Below are positions 62,241 to 64,000 of a stretch of DNA of 64,000 nucleotides, piece after piece. The translations under genes were made by a program, and so were the position numbers. Under the pieces are notes generated by a model, which worked only from the letters and a program-made list of their open reading frames with translations, was not told the DNA's origin and did no database searches. Each line of letters starts with the position of its first letter. The stretch's first letter is position 1. The stretch comes from an uncultured Oxalobacteraceae bacterium. GTDB lineage: Bacteria; Pseudomonadota; Gammaproteobacteria; Burkholderiales; Burkholderiaceae_D. The stretch spans positions 1-64,000 of the forward strand of contig CAITOF010000006.1 in assembly GCA_903893945.1 (NCBI GenBank), in the 5' to 3' direction.

Positions 62241-63986
62241 TCATTTGCTGAGCTCCGGTGCAATGACCGGCAGCTTGATACTAAATTTGGTCCCGGCGCC
62301 TTTCGTGCTTTGTATGGATATGCTTCCGCCGAGCACACTGACCACCAGGTTATGCACTATGCTCAATCCCAGTCCCGAGCCTCCCTGACCCAGCCGGGTA
62401 GTGAAGAAAGGGTCGAATACATGATGGATATTTTTTTCATCGATGCCATTTCCATCGTCGGCATAATTGATTTCGACGACGTCCTCACTGATGAGGCGCG
62501 TTCCAAGAAACATCATTCCCTGATCCCTGCCGTGAAACCCGTGCATTAACGAATTGGAAACAAAGTTGGTGATTATCTGGCCAAGAGGGCCAGGAAAACT
62601 GTCCATGACAATCCCGGGTGTTAAGACGAGATTCATTTTGAACGGTGTTTTTTTATACATCGGACCTATCGTAACCACGTCCTGCTCGAGCACGCGCTGC
62701 AAATCGAACCTGCGTCGCTGATTGCTGGTCTGATCGACGGCGACCTGCTTGAAGCTCTGAACCAGCATGGCGGCACGCGCCAGATTCCTTACCAGTATTT
62801 CATTGCCATTTTCAATATCGGTCAAAAATTTCTCCATATCGGACCGACGAACTTTATTCAATCCCATATTCGCGGCAAACGATCTGGCCTGCTCCTGCAA
62901 TGTACTGGCCAGGCTGACGCAGTTGCCAATTGGCGTATTCATTTCATGGGCAACACCGGCAACCAGGCTGCCGAGTGAGGCGAGTCGTTCTGAGTCGACC
63001 ACTTTTTCCCGTGACTGTTGCAGTTCGCGGGTCCTGGTGGCAACGCGTTCTTCAAGTTGTTCGTTGAGTTTCAGCATCGCCGTTTCGGCGTTTTTCTGTT
63101 CGGTGATATCACGGAAAAATGCACCAAACAGTTCTTCTGAGGTCCCTGAGATGCGCCAGATACTCATTTCAACAGGGAATTCGTGACCGTCCCGGTGCTG
63201 TGCCTTGAATTCATAGCGCTTGTTGACGGCCTTGTTTTTGCTGTTGGCGACAAAATTGTTCTGTTCCTGCAAGTGTGCTTCGCGGTTTCGCACAGGAACA
63301 AAGATATCAACAAACTGGTGGCTGATGACCTCTATCCGCTCCCAGCCAAATAGCGCAGTGGCCTGCTGATTCCAGTCAAAAATGGTGCCTTTGTCGTCCA
63401 TGCAGATAAATGCTTCATAAGCGCTTTCAATAACACTGCGCATTCTCAAGTCACTTTGATAGAGTTCCTCCTGTGTTCTGCTGTGTTCGATGGCAGTTTC
63501 GGACAGGATAAGAGACAGCGATGAAACTTCTCTGGTCTGTTCATCAATGCGGCAGGCCAATAACGAATTCTGTTCTTCCAGTTTCTTGCGCATGGAATAC
63601 AGCTCGCTGAAGACATTGACCTTGCTTTTCAGGACCACACTTTCTATCGGTTTTACGATGTAATCAACCGCCCCCAGCTCATAGCCCTTGAACAGGTCGA
63701 CGTTATTGCCGATTGCTGCGGAAATAAAAATGATCGGGATGTGTCGTGTCTTCGGATTGGTGCGCAATAATTCGGCCGTTTCAATGCCATTCAGATCGGG
63801 CATTTGCACATCAAGAATAATCAGGGCAAATTCGTGCTTGAGCGTCTGTTTAACAGCTTCACTGCCCGATGATGCTTTAACTAATTCGAAATCAATATCC
63901 ATTTCCTTCAGAATTCTCTCTAAAGAAGCGAGACTCTCCGGTGTGTCGTCAACCAGGAGCAGGGGAATTTTGAGCGATGCTGTCAT
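62241..63986 (-). CDS. REC-PAS-histidine kinase (N-terminal receiver)
   Basis: REC LLLVDDTPESL...LIILDVQMPDLNG...KPI, PAS, H-box LVAGVAHEMNTPIGNCVS, G2 box GLGLSIVHNLV. Confidence 0.94.
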   Translation of the reverse strand: MTASLKIPLLLVDDTPESLASLERILKEMDIDFELVKASSGSEAVKQTLKHEFALIILDVQMPDLNGIETAELLRTNPKTRHIPIIFISAAIGNNVDLFKGYELGAVDYIVKPIESVVLKSKVNVFSELYSMRKKLEEQNSLLACRIDEQTREVSSLSLILSETAIEHSRTQEELYQSDLRMRSVIESAYEAFICMDDKGTIFDWNQQATALFGWERIEVISHQFVDIFVPVRNREAHLQEQNNFVANSKNKAVNKRYEFKAQHRDGHEFPVEMSIWRISGTSEELFGAFFRDITEQKNAETAMLKLNEQLEERVATRTRELQQSREKVVDSERLASLGSLVAGVAHEMNTPIGNCVSLASTLQEQARSFAANMGLNKVRRSDMEKFLTDIENGNEILVRNLARAAMLVQSFKQVAVDQTSNQRRRFDLQRVLEQDVVTIGPMYKKTPFKMNLVLTPGIVMDSFPGPLGQIITNFVSNSLMHGFHGRDQGMMFLGTRLISEDVVEINYADDGNGIDEKNIHHVFDPFFTTRLGQGGSGLGLSIVHNLVVSVLGGSISIQSTKGAGTKFSIKLPVIAPELSK

Positions 63987-64000
63987 GATGTCTGGGATGT

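Overview
The window is 64 kb of a chromosome from what is most likely a betaproteobacterium (Burkholderiales, Oxalobacteraceae-like; inferred from gene content and the tRNA-Val/thrS-infC-rpmI-rplT-pheS-pheT-ihfA-merR order). It has two parts. (1) An accessory, stress-flavoured region at about 1-20 kb: a KaiC-like double P-loop ATPase with an unknown translationally coupled partner, a Crp/Fnr-family regulator, a hybrid histidine kinase and a response regulator, a ferritin-like protein, OmpA/DUF4398 lipoproteins, a giant cyclic beta-1,2-glucan synthase (2894 aa), SYLF and YXWGXW proteins, and three small ORFs absent from the supplied track (26, 52 and 36 aa). (2) A mostly housekeeping region: APC permease, PPK2, serine hydrolase, groESL with a perfect CIRCE element, maiA, scoAB, diguanylate cyclases, relA, tRNA-Val, the thrS-to-ihfA translation operon, csp, aceB, ppsR/ppsA, NfeD/SPFH, an MCP and a REC-PAS kinase. 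The most interesting signal is a shared 14-bp palindrome-like motif (GTKCGSTAACRMAC on the + strand) upstream of three operons in the first 17 kb: the Crp/Fnr-kinase operon, the DUF4398-OmpA-ferritin operon, and the microprotein-glucan synthase operon. In all three it sits at the same distance from a -10-like hexamer, which places its centre at about -41.5, the class II Crp/FNR activator position. I propose a candidate Crp/Fnr-family envelope/osmotic-stress regulon. No CRISPR array, transposase, integrase or rRNA was seen. All homology calls are from reading the proteins; no database search was run.
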